64,000 nt of DNA from Moringa oleifera (Eukaryota; Streptophyta; Magnoliopsida; Brassicales; Moringaceae): contig JAJFZO010000566.1 of the NCBI GenBank assembly GCA_021397835.1, positions 1 to 64,000 of the forward strand, in the 5' to 3' direction. The position numbers and the translations under genes are program-made. Positions 24,964 through 35,777 of this stretch are shown piece by piece. The notes below the pieces were generated by a model that saw only the letters and a list, made by a program, of their open reading frames with translations, was not told the DNA's origin and searched no databases. Numbering within the stretch: position 1 is the first letter of the stretch; each line of letters begins with the position of its first letter.

Positions 24964-26575
24964 TCAAGTATGAAGCGTAGCCGCGCCTGTCAACTGGGGA
25001 GCGAGGTGAGGATCTTTTTGTGGTGAGAAAAGAAATGATACGGAGCCGATTTTGTCCTTCATGGATTGCAAGATTTGAGTGGCAGAAGGCCTGAGTGTGG
25101 GAGAGCGGTGGAGGCAAAGTGCAGAGATTAAAAGCATGACCCTTGCTTCCTCCATGTCAAACATCCCTGCCAGCCCTGGGTCTACTACTTCTGCCACCTT
25201 CTCCATTGCTTCGTATTCAGCAATATCCCTCAGCAAGGGTGCCATCATCTTCGTCAAAGGCTCGCCCCTTTCAGGGCAGAAGGCCTCCATCCCCGTCACC
25301 AATTCCAAAATGATCACTCCCAAGCTGTATATATCGTTCTTCTTTGAGGCAATTCCAGACATCAAGTAATGAGGATCCGTATACCCAGGAGAACCCATCA
25401 TCACTTGCTTCACCCTCGAAGACGGGGGTAGCACCATAGAAGAAAATCCCATTTTCGCAGAGCCGAAATCACATAGTTTGCAATTTAGATGTTCGTCCAG
25501 CAGGATGTTGGAAGCTTTGATGTCCCCATGTACAATTTGGAGGCTACATTTTTTGTGCAGATACTCGATTGCCTGGGCAAGTTGGAAGAATATGGCCATG
25601 CGGTTTTGCCACGGCAGCGCTGGTTCCCTCTTTGCACCGCTTTGATGGAGCTTTTCTTGCAAGTTTCCATTCCGAGCGTACTCAAACACAAGGGCCCCTT
25701 CTTCTGAATACACAAATTAATCACACTGCCATTTTAGACTTCCAAGTTACTCAAACGCGAAACCCAAAAATAAAAACAACGAGTTACTCGATTCTTCACT
25801 AAATAAATAAATAAATATCAAGAAATATACAGTGCAGACCTCGCTCGTCACAGTAGCCGAGAAGCTTCACGATGTTGTCATGACGAAGGCGAAGCAGGAT
25901 GTCTAGTTCCTGCTTGAAAACTTGGTTGAGACGGTCACTGCCAATATGAATCTTGACTGCAGCTAGTGCTGAACCAGGAAAGCGAGCAAAATAGACATTG
26001 CTAAATCCTCCTGATCCAATCAGCCGGGAGAAATTTAAGGTCAACCGCTCTATATCATCCCAATTGTATTTCCTCGGAGAATCTTTACAATCGTAAACAA
26101 CATCCTCCCTATGGGAATCATGTTCGACAACAGTAGTAACTTGGTTGCCATTTCTACGTCTCGATTTCTTGAGTTTAAGGAACTTGAACAAGAAGGCCAT
26201 GACAGAGAGAAACAAGACAAGGAGGACAACAGCCGAAACACTGAGGACTATTGTGAGTTTGGAGTCAAAGCGCGAGAACAGCCCTCGTGCGCTCGTGGGT
26301 TTTAAAGGAGGTGTCGGTGGATCACTAGAATTGGCAGTATCGGAAGTAGGACCAAGAGGTGTAGTGCTGGTAAGGGTGGGTGGGAGCTGGGATGCGACGC
26401 AGAAGGTGAGAAGAGAAGGGGAAGATGAAAATAAAAGAAAAAGGAGAATGAAGTAATAAGCCTCGCAGACAGATATGGAAAACGTAAGCGTAGAACAAAG
26501 TGATCCAAATGAAACATGTAGCCCTTTATTTTGAGTCCCACCCATAGATTTGTAGGCGGACGAAGGGAAAGCCAT
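24964..26575 (-). CDS. Receptor-like kinase, At1g33260 type, non-RD
   Basis: Two exons on the minus strand (25840-26575 and 24964-25703) join in phase through codon 246 to give 491 aa. Residues about 35-60 are hydrophobic, then comes a short Ser/Thr/Pro-rich stretch (about 62-95). A transmembrane helix spans about 106-131, followed by a basic stop-transfer KKSRRR. The kinase domain runs from about 180: glycine loop GSGGFSNVY (187-195), AAVK lysine 208 and DFG 324-326 are present. The catalytic loop reads HGD (304-306) instead of HRD, so it is a non-RD kinase. The activation segment ends GYTDPH where GYxAPE is usual. The extracellular part is too small for a standard ligand-binding domain. Substrate unknown. 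The donor GTCTGC is weak, but the next candidate (GTATAT) would create a stop codon after splicing. Confidence 0.9.
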
Positions 26576-26668
26576 TGGAGACAGAATCCGACAGAGCTCG
26601 GTCTATCCCGATACAGAGACAGGCGCAGCAGGGAGGAAGCCTCCCAGGAAGGAAGGCACTGGTGGATT

Positions 26669-26676
26669 ATTTTATA
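26669..26676 (-). promoter_or_regulatory. TATA box of the receptor-like kinase
   Basis: TATAAAAT on the minus strand, 94-101 nt before the ATG at 26575. This predicts a transcript start near 26,640 and a short leader of about 65 nt. Confidence 0.5.
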
Positions 26677-26679
26677 GGA

Positions 26680-28700
26680 TAATGTATAAAGAAAACACTA
26701 AAACTATGGGATTTCTCCCTGCTTCCCTTGTGGAAGGTATGAGATTAGGAGAGGGTCGCGTTCCATCACCTACGCGGAGAAATAATGGGGAGGCTCCTTT
26801 ACTTATGATTTCGTAAGTTAAAAGATTAGCTTAATTATACAATTGAAGTCAAATAAGACGGGCAGATTGCTAACATTTATCAGGGTACTTTTAACATGTG
26901 GCTTTTTTTTTTCTTTTCGTTTGTGCCCCACCTTCCTTTACTTTACGTGCCAGCAGTCAATCGCCCCACCGACAAGTACAAGCCGGGAAGTCTTGTTTTT
27001 TTTTTTGGTGAACACGTCAAATTTGCTCCAATTAAACCATTTCTGGGTTGGATTGTTAATGACTGCGAGATTGTCTTGTTTCTCTATGGTTCTCATTGTT
27101 AAAACTTGGAAGCAGCGAGTTTCAGAAGATAAATGTTAGTTTTAATTTGAAACTTCACACTTGGAAGTTGTTGGGTCGATGGTGCCCGGCTCACACCTTT
27201 CATAAATATTTTTCTTAAATTTGTTTGCCTCACAAGCATGGCATCATTTATTAATTCCTCGTGTACAATGCTTTTGGTGGAGGTGAGTTGCATCACCCCC
27301 CTTCCCCCAGTCTGACCTTTTCTTCTGATTAATTTTATCAAAAATCGGAAGCATGACATCTCTTTCATAAATCTTTTCTCCGATTTTAGGTCTATATTCA
27401 TTTTTCATCATCTTTCATATATCTTAATCTGAATGGTGTCACAACAAAAGCCAAGCCTGCACCCCGAACGAGAGAGAGAGAGAGAATATCTAATTAAACA
27501 GCAGACAAGATGAATGGTTCATGTGTCCTTATCTTTATACACGAATTATTAACTTTTATTTCAGATGCACTATCATTGTCATTGCCAAAAACAAAAAAAG
27601 AAATATATAAAAAAAATGATATATGTATTGTAGAATGATTAGATGTCATAGGGTAATCAACACTTCTATCAGGATCAGTTGGAAGTATAATTATCCACAA
27701 GTGTTTAGTCAAATTTTAATTTGAGGTAAAAATATGGTAGTTTTCAGTTGAAATTTGAATCCAACTACATTATTAACCTTTCTTGCCTAACCGAAGTTAC
27801 TGGTACCCTCTAAGTGAAAACGATCAAGATAACCTCAAATCTGATTAATGAAAAGTTACCATTTATTAAGAAAATGGTTTTAGTTTGATGAACTTTACTG
27901 TTATCTTTTGATTACTTCAACTTCTCTTGTTTTTATATAACCTGACTTCTGTTTTCATATTACATGCACTTCATTACATGCATGTATCCAAATTTATATA
28001 ACCTATTATTGTCTTTTTTTTATTCAGTTTTTTCTTTGAATAAAAGAGTGTTACCTTTCAACTCAAATGGTTAATTTTACATTGGTGGGTCTTACTACTG
28101 AATTTGATTACTATTTCAACTTTTGTTTTCCTTTTCTTTTCATATTAGATTAAATATGATTGGCTTTTATTAGACAGGCTTGTGGCCTTTCTCCCTTTCT
28201 TTGTCTCAACTGTTTTCGTTTTTTTTCCTTTTTATTTAGGAAAATATAAATTTTCTTTAAATAGATGTTTTTAGAATCATTGACCGTAATGTATGTTTGC
28301 CTCAACTTTATTAAAAAATTATCCTAATTTACAAGCCTTACTACTATATTTTAACTTCTTTAGTTTCTTTTTTTATTTGATAAAAGTGTATTTGTTTTCA
28401 TGATAAAGACATTTATATAACCTTACTATATTATTTTAGTCATCTTCCACGCCTTTGTTTTGGATAAAAAATTATTTTTTATTAAATAGCTACATGTATA
28501 ATCTGATGAGACTTAACTTTCATTAAGCAAAAAAAATTAATTTTTTGAATTAAAAATTTTTAACCTTCATTAAAAAAATGTTTGTAAACCTATGCACTTT
28601 ATTATTATCTTTCCTTTGTTTAATATATTTTTTTTAAACGTGGGAGAAGAATTTGGTTAAATAAGCAATTTTCAAACCCACATAACGTCTACAAGTTTGT
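26680..28700. other. Intergenic, AT-rich, no gene seen
   Basis: No coding signature in any frame. A (GA)n microsatellite lies at 27470-27486. From about 27,700 onward the sequence becomes strongly AT-rich with many T-runs, unlike the gene-bearing parts, and resembles the flank on the far side of the LINE remnant. Confidence 0.5.
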
Positions 28701-29754
28701 TTGCTTAAGGCAGTATTATCTCTTCAGGACTTAATGAAATCAAAAGAACCAAAGGTGATAATTTTCATCAAAACTTAAACGGATCGTAGGAGGATTGAAA
28801 GAATAAGAGGATAGTTGGGTTTTAAATGAGCATTTGGAGTTTATAAGAAAGGTCATGGTAAGGATTTAACAATTTTTTTGGAAGAAAAAGAAGTATTGTA
28901 GTATTCTCAACTTTTCCCAAAATCAAATTGATGTGGAGATATCTTAGGTCGGAGTGTAGCTTGAAGGCTAACAATTTTTATGACTTTCCAAAACGTACTA
29001 AATGGAAAGAGTCTTAGAGGCTCTTGAGAACTTTGCATGGAGCTTTCAGTCTATCATAATATATACAAAATGGATTTTAATGACATTTTACACCCCGAGT
29101 AAGAAATTGGGTGAACTCTTCTAGCTCGACTAGTTAATCAAAGGTTTTAGAGAGATTGTGCGAAAATGTGGCTTGGATGATGTGCATATGAAGGAACATT
29201 AATTTACATGGAGAGAGGAAAAGGATTGGATCATTGGGTTGTGGAGCGCTTGGGCGGAGCTCTAGCAAATGAAGATTAATTTTCTTTGTTTTCGAAGGAA
29301 GGGACCTAGATCATTAGGTGACAGAGTGCCTAGACAGAGCTTTAGCAAATAAAGATTGGTTTTCTTTGTTTTCAAGAGCAAGACTACTCATTTTGGTTAA
29401 AATAATTTTTTTTAAAGAATTATTGGCTTTTTAAACCTAAATTAGTTGAATGGTTGAGTCATGTTGGTTAAAATTTGAAGGACGAAATGTCCTTAGTAGA
29501 CTATCTTATTGAGGGAGGATTTTATCTGAATGGGGAAGGAATCTAGTTGGAAATTTTTCAAAAAGAATTCATAATAAAAAACAGTTAGTATAAAAACCTC
29601 AAAAAAAAAAAAAAAGGATGGACATATTGAAGATAGATTTGAAGAGAAAAAGAATCGATTGAATTTATCACTAGAACAATAAGAGTTATTAAAAGCAAAA
29701 GGACAAAAGTTTTTGGTTAGCAAATAAAGATGAAAAACCAAGTATTTCAATAAT

Positions 29755-30345
29755 ATGACATTTACAAGACAACAAATTAATAAGATCTATAGTTTATATA
29801 AGGAACGTGGGGAGTTGGTTAAAATAGAGGATGATTTATCTCTTCTAATTCAAGATTATTTTAATGATTTATTTGTAACACCTATAGACTATTCTAAAAA
29901 TATTTCAAACTTTATTGAACAAAGGATCAACCAAGAGGATAAACAGTTATTGTTGGAGGAGTTTACTTTAGAAGGTTTGAGAGAGCAGTCTTTCAGATGC
30001 ACCTAGACAAAGCTCCAAGAATAGATGATTTTGGTCCAAATTTTTTTCAAAGATTCTAGAGGGACCTTAGGTAAGGATATCTTTTCCTTAGCTAAGTATT
30101 GTCTGAAACAAAAAGAATTTCCTTTTAGATTAAATAATAATTCCATTGTGATGATTTTCAAGTGTGGATTGCCTAAGAATGTCAAAGAATTTCAACCCAT
30201 TGCATTGTGTAATATAGTTTATAGGATAGTGGCTAAAGTGCTTGCTAATAGACTAAAACTTTTGCTTTCAAAACTTACATATGAATTTCAATTTGTGTTT
30301 GTTCCTAGAAGATCAATTATAAATAATATGGAGAGGTTGCTCTGA
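29755..30345 (+). pseudogene. LINE reverse transcriptase fragment
   Basis: Two open pieces, 29755-30006 and 30025-30345, are offset by a frame change near 30,006. They contain the L1 signatures FFQRF, LPKNVKEFQPIALCN, YRIVAKVLANRL and a decayed FVPRRSI (usually FVPGR.I). Continuation is blocked by stop codons downstream. Confidence 0.85.
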
Positions 30346-32341
30346 AAATTGATACCAATAAAGCCTATAATAGATTGTCTTGATCTTTCTTGGAGATAGA
30401 CTATAATCAAATTTGATTTTGCTAGAAACTAGATTGAGATGATAATGCTACATGTTACATTTGTCTCTTATAAAGTTATTTTTAGTGGTAGAGAGATAGG
30501 GATTATACCCAAGGTAATTTACAAGGTTATAAGATACGTAAAGGAATGAAGGCCTTTATGTTAATTAAGAATGCTAAAGGGATGGGTGACTTACATGGTT
30601 GTAAGGTATGTAGGGAAACTCCTTCAATATCTCATTTATTGTTTACTAATGATTCTTTTTTCTTCTTTAGAGCTACTATGAACGGTGCTGAAAATATGGC
30701 CTAGATCTTGAAAGACTATGAATTAGCCTCTATATAAGTAGTTAACTCCTAGAAATTTGGCATAATGTTAAGCTCAAATGTTCCTCAGTATGTTAAAACT
30801 TCACATTGAATAAGTTGAGAGTTCAGGCTATTGTGGATATAAGCAAATATTTTGGCTTGCCATCTCTTGTTGGCAAAAATAAAAATGTAATTTTCAGCTT
30901 TATTAAGGAAAGAGTATGGAGAAGGATTCATGGCTAGAAAAACAGGCTACTTTCGAGAGCTGAAAAATAAATTTTGATTAAAACTACAATTCAAGCAATC
31001 CCAACTTACAGTATGAGTACTTTTTGGTTAGGTTCAAACCAGAATGAAGGGAAATAATTGCTTTGGTTAAGGTGGAAAAGAATGTGCTGAAGGAAAGAGC
31101 GTGGAGGAATGGGTTTTAGAAGTCGATATGAATTTAATATGGCCTTGCTAGCTATGCTAGACTGAAGATTAATCTCTGATCCTTACTCTTTTATGAAATT
31201 TTTTTTCAAATATAGATATTTTCTTGCAAAGAACTTCAAGAGGGCTGATTTGGGTTCGAATTCTAACTTCACTTAAAGAAATATCTAGAATGCTAGGGCA
31301 ATACTTAAGAAAGGTTATAGATGGAGAATTAGGAGAGGTAACCAAGTCTTAGTTTTGGGAGATCCTTGGCTTAAGAACTCAAAAAAATTTCAAGGTTGAA
31401 TCCCTTGTTGAGCCAGAACCACAATGTACCCTTATGAAAGACTTATGGATCCCATAGAGTACCTCTTGGGATAAAGACTTAATCAAGGATTTATTTAGAG
31501 AGCGATGCTTGGGAGATCGTTGAAATAATGGTCAGTAATAATCACAAGGAAAATAAAATCATGGTTAAACTTGGCTACAAAGTAGCAATCACTACATTGA
31601 ATCATGAGAGTGTCAATTGTACTTGAATGTTAATATGGAATTTAAGGCTGCCTCCAAAGGTTAAGGAGTTTAGCTAGCGTTTATGTAGGGGTTATTTACC
31701 TATAAAGGCTTAGGTACTTATTAAGGGTTATGAGATAAAAGGTGAATTTGCTTTTTATAAAGTAGAGACTGAAGATTTGTGGCACATCTTTACGAGTGCC
31801 TTTTTGCCAAAAGCTACTAGTTGGAAGCAGATTTCATTAATATATTAGTTTCTAATGAATGCTTTATGGAATGAGTTTTTAAAACTCTGGAGGTTTTGGT
31901 GCCTACCTTAAAGCTCAAATTTTGCATGGTGCTATGGATAATTTGGAATACTGGAAATACTAAAATTTGAAATGATGTTATTTCCTTCCCTGTACAGGTA
32001 GTAAAATCTAGACTAAGGTTTATGGAAGCATGGAATGCTGCAAAGGTGCTCAGTAGTGGTGTTAGATGCAGAGCTTCTGACAAGTCTTTTTACAAATGAA
32101 GAAAACCTTCCTCCTAGATTGCTCTGAGGTAGTATTGATGTTGTCATCTTTAATAATCTGAACTTAATAGACATGGCCTTGGTTATCAGAAATGATCATA
32201 AAGATTTTATCTAAAGTATGGCCAAATTAATGGAAGGCAAAATGCTACCAAAGAAAGTTGAGGCCTAAGCTTTAAATGAAGTTATATTGGACTTTAATAA
32301 ATCACTTTAATCAAATGGTTTTTGAATCAAACTTTATATAA

Positions 32342-32578
32342 GTGATACAGGCAATAAAATCAAATGCTAAAAATCTGTTTAAGTTTGATATGTTGAGTAG
32401 TGATTGTAAATCTATTTTTTTCACTATGAACAATTTTCTTGTTAACCATGTAAATAGACAAGCTAATATGACTGCCCATATTTTACCAAGGGAGTCATAT
32501 ACATATGCTAGTCTAGTTGTTTGCGATGAGCCACTTAATTCTGTAAAAATTCATCTTTTATATGATATTAGTTAAATA
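32342..32578 (+). pseudogene. LINE RNase H-like C-terminal fragment
   Basis: An open stretch ending in TAA shows SSDCKSIF followed by VNHVNRQANMTAHILPRES. This matches the DC..L and R.AN..AH..A pattern of the RNase H-like domain that closes many plant LINE polyproteins. It is the most distal recognisable part of the element. Confidence 0.7.
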
Positions 32579-32579
32579 A

Positions 32580-35015
32580 AGTCATCATTCTTGTCTTTTT
32601 TTAATGAAAAAAGCTTACTAAATTTTTTTTATTATTTATTGAATACTTCAACTTATTTTTCAGATAAGCTAAAAAAGTATCTAAGTTTTATTAAATAGAT
32701 ATTTTTAAATTTATAATATTCACTATTACTTTTGTCTGCTTCAAATATTTTTGAAATGAATAAAAGTATTAGTTGCCATCAAATAGATGCTTCTAAGTTA
32801 TAGATTCCATATTACTTTTTGTTTTCTTTTACTTTATTTTTTTTAATGAAACATAATTAGGTATCTTATTCATTATTATTTGAAATCATTTTTATATATT
32901 TTTATAGTTATTATGATGTTGAAAATAAATTATACTATTATTATATTATTTCTATATAACTTTGGTTATTATTTTTAAATTTTTTTTGTAATTTTTTTAA
33001 AATACAATAATATTTTAATTGCTTTGTTTTTTTAAAAAATAAAAATCAACTGTTATTAAAGAAACATTTCTTTTAGTTGGATTGTCTTATTATTATTTTT
33101 TACTTATTTCAACTTTATATACGCACATATATATAAAATTTATTTTCCTTAAAAAAATAATAATAAGTTTATGAATTTGTTACTATTATTATTATCTATT
33201 TTAGTTTTTTAGTAAAGGGATAAGAGATGATTAGTTTGGAATGCCTAAACATTATTAGTTAAGTTGATGGATATATTAAAAACTTTTGTGTGCTTTAATT
33301 TTTTTATATAAAATAATTAAAATTTATTATATAAACTTTTAACCCTAGGAATTTTCTTATTATCTTTGGAATAATACTTAACTTGTTTTCTAATATTTTT
33401 TTACTTACTTATTAAATAAAAAATGATTTTATGGTTATTTTTAGTCAGTATCAACTATTTTTCTCTTTTTTTGGAAATAAAAAATTATTTACTTTCATTA
33501 AAACTAAATACAATGTCATTTTATGCTAGCTTGAACATGTACAATTTATTCTATAATGATTATTAATAAATTTAGTAACAATGATGATAACAATAAATAA
33601 TGACAACTTCAACAATCAATTAATTGATTATATTATTATTATTATCAATAATAAATTTCAAATTAACAATTTAAAAAATTTATAGCTAGTTAAAATTGTC
33701 CAATATAATCATGAAGTTTAAAGCACACCAGATTGTAAAATTAATTATACTTTTAATATTATATGCACTACCCAAAAATAATTTAGTAGCAAAAACATCA
33801 CCAAAAAAGATTTATAAAAAGTATTCGTTTAGATATTTATGATTTGTTAAAAATGAAACACATGACTTAAAAATTTAAAATATCAAAATATAATATTTTT
33901 CAATTAAAATAACAAATAATGTCCTTTCCAAATATAAATTCATAACTAGTTTATTCAAAGGTAAGAATTCACTTTTTGATGACAGTTTAATTGAGAAAAA
34001 TCTTTGTGTAATTTTTTTTTTTCTTTTGGAAGAATGTTCTTATTTATGACTCAAAAGACCTGTGGTGCTGTGGCTGAATTGCAACAGTATTAAATTTCAT
34101 GATTTAAAATTAATTCATAAATAAAAGATTAATTATTATAAATAATATTAACAATAGAAAAAAGTAAAGAAAAAAAGTCAAATGCAGTAAATCAGAGACA
34201 CATGAACAAGACACATTATGTGTACTGTTACATATTTATACATGATTTATCTTTCTCTCTCTCTCTTTTTTTTTTTTTCCCTCTAATCTACATTCTTGTT
34301 CTTCAAAAAATTTTTCAAGATGATTCCACATTTTTTAAAGACGAAGAATATTGTTAATAGACTAACACATTCAATAAGTAGATGAAAAATGTAAGAAAAA
34401 AATTATATAATGAAAATAAGGTCTTCATGCATAGATCTCCTTTTCTCTCTATTGAGATGATTGTTATTGATTTTCATTTTTTTTTTTTTAATAAGACGAT
34501 TCAATTCTTTTTTCTTTTAAATGAAAAATACTTTGATTGGAATAATATCTTTCTGTGGAATGATTAATAAAACAATTTTTTAAAGAAAATAATTTCTTAA
34601 AAAAATAATATGCCCCAATAATAAAGTCATAATGGTATACCTATGTTTTCCTTTAAAACTAAATAAATAGTTGTTAATTACAATCCAACAAATGAAGCAA
34701 ATGATTTATATTGTAAGCAAACAAATGAGCAAATAATTATAGTTGACTAAGGTTATATAAATATTTCAAACTCAAAAATGTTTATGATAAATTTTATTAA
34801 TATTGCAAATAAATTTAAATATATTTTAAAAATATAAATTTTTATCCATTTAAAATTTATCAATTTATTTAAATGTTAATGTCGTCATCACATGAATAAA
34901 GATACAAACACCTTAAAATTTTGGTTTATGAATGCACTATTCAGTGCCAGGAAGATAACATGACGTTCTTTGGTAATTGTTTGGCCATCCTCGCGACCGG
35001 TTAGATCAAAATAAA
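32580..35015. other. AT-rich intergenic DNA before the MULE
   Basis: Extremely AT-rich, with long A and T runs and no recognisable gene on either strand. A (TC)n tract followed by a T-run lies at 34252-34279. It ends at the MULE target duplication. Confidence 0.5.
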
Positions 35016-35024
35016 TAAATTTAA
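35016..35024. repeat. MULE target-site duplication, left copy
   Basis: TAAATTTAA, repeated exactly at 43751-43759 on the other side of the element. Nine bases is the standard duplication length for Mutator-like elements. Confidence 0.85.
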
Positions 35025-35135
35025 GAGGAAATTGTCAAAATTGGCATCCCGCCATTTATTTTTTACAAAAAAAACTTCTTTTAGTAAGTTAGTTTTTTTT
35101 AGCACTTTCATGTATCAAAGAGACAAAAATACCCT
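35025..35135 (+). repeat. MULE left terminal inverted repeat
   Basis: 111 bp starting GAGGAAATTGTC. It aligns with the reverse complement of 43641-43750 at matching offsets: terminus G.GGAA.TTGT; TTTTTTTAGCACTTT at offset about 70 in both; GACAAAA.TACCCT at the inner edge in both. The middle is poorly conserved. Confidence 0.75.
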
Positions 35136-35431
35136 CACAAAAGACAATGATACCCTCAAAATTAAAATAAATAACCCAAAATTTGAGGAGATTTGTCTGA
35201 ATACTCTCTTTTGAGGTTTCTCTCTCTTCGAGCTATATCTTTATTCGCTCTCTATTTTAGTTTTATCCTTCCGGATTTTGTATCCAAAATTCAAGGAAGG
35301 AATCGAAGGTAGTCATTGATATTTTTGCCTAATTGTCTTGAACAGAGAAGGAAGCTTGTGTTTTTCACAGCATATTTCTCAAGCTCGGGTTTTTCACTAC
35401 ATATTTGTCTTCAAAATCAGAACGTGCTCGA

Positions 35432-35776
35432 ATGGGTGAAAAGGGTGACAGGTATACCTATGAACAACAATGTAGCTTAATTTGGTGCCCCCCGTTACAT
35501 ATGCGAATACATATGTTTGAAAATCTTGCCTTATTTGGTTTACCGTAACATCATTATGAAATTCTCACCTTATCTTCTAAAATCGTGCCTTATTTGGACT
35601 ATCGTAACATCATTATTTTATATTTTATAATCGTACCTTATATGTCCAATCGTGACATGATTATGAAATTCGTATCTTTTTTTTTAAAATCGTGACAAGT
35701 TATAAAATCGTGCTAATAAAATCGTAACAAGTTCATGTAATCGTTGTAGTTTGAAATGTTTTCTTCGGCATTGCAG
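35432..35776 (+). other. Possible first coding exon and intron of mudrA
   Basis: A 20-nt exon beginning ATGGGTGAAAAG (35432-35451) ends at ACAG|GTATAC. The acceptor ATTGCAG at 35770-35776 lies one base before the next ATG. Splicing joins the two in frame and would add seven residues (MGEKGDR) before MRIIVTW. If the first ATG is not used, this is a 5'UTR intron. The intron carries TCGTACC-motif cluster A. Confidence 0.5.
35510..35740 (+). repeat. TCGTACC-motif cluster A (mudrA first intron)
   Basis: Repeated short units on the plus strand, which is the sense of mudrA: ATCGTGCCTTA, TATCGTAACATC, AATCGTACCTTA, AATCGTGACATG, AATCGTGACAAG, AATCGTGC and AATCGTAACAAG. This is the most diverged of the four clusters in the MULE and lies within the predicted first intron. 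Confidence 0.65.
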
Positions 35777-35777
35777 A

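Larger units (their letters stand above)
28700..32578 (+). mobile_element. Decayed L1-type LINE retrotransposon
   Basis: A plus-strand non-LTR element broken by many stops and frameshifts. Conceptual fragments follow the usual L1 order. First come endonuclease remnants (29160-29390), with peptides such as FTWREEKDW and two decayed copies of the RLDRALAN..W segment. Next is the reverse transcriptase start (29755-30345). Then an RT core with GDLHG, SHLLFTNDS (canonical FADD changed to FTND) and FFFFRAT at about 30570-30690. Next come connector and zf-RVT-like fragments (31630-31800, KVKEF and LPIKA). Last is an RNase H-like segment (32342-32578). The ends are set by the first and last recognisable parts; I found no target duplication or poly(A) tail. 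The element cannot be active. Confidence 0.85.

Noticed and set aside
25799..25839. Downstream donor GTATAT as end of receptor-kinase exon 1
   Set aside because: Using it would join T to AA and create a stop codon at the junction; the weaker GTCTGC donor restores the conserved [13 protein letters not shown] sequence.
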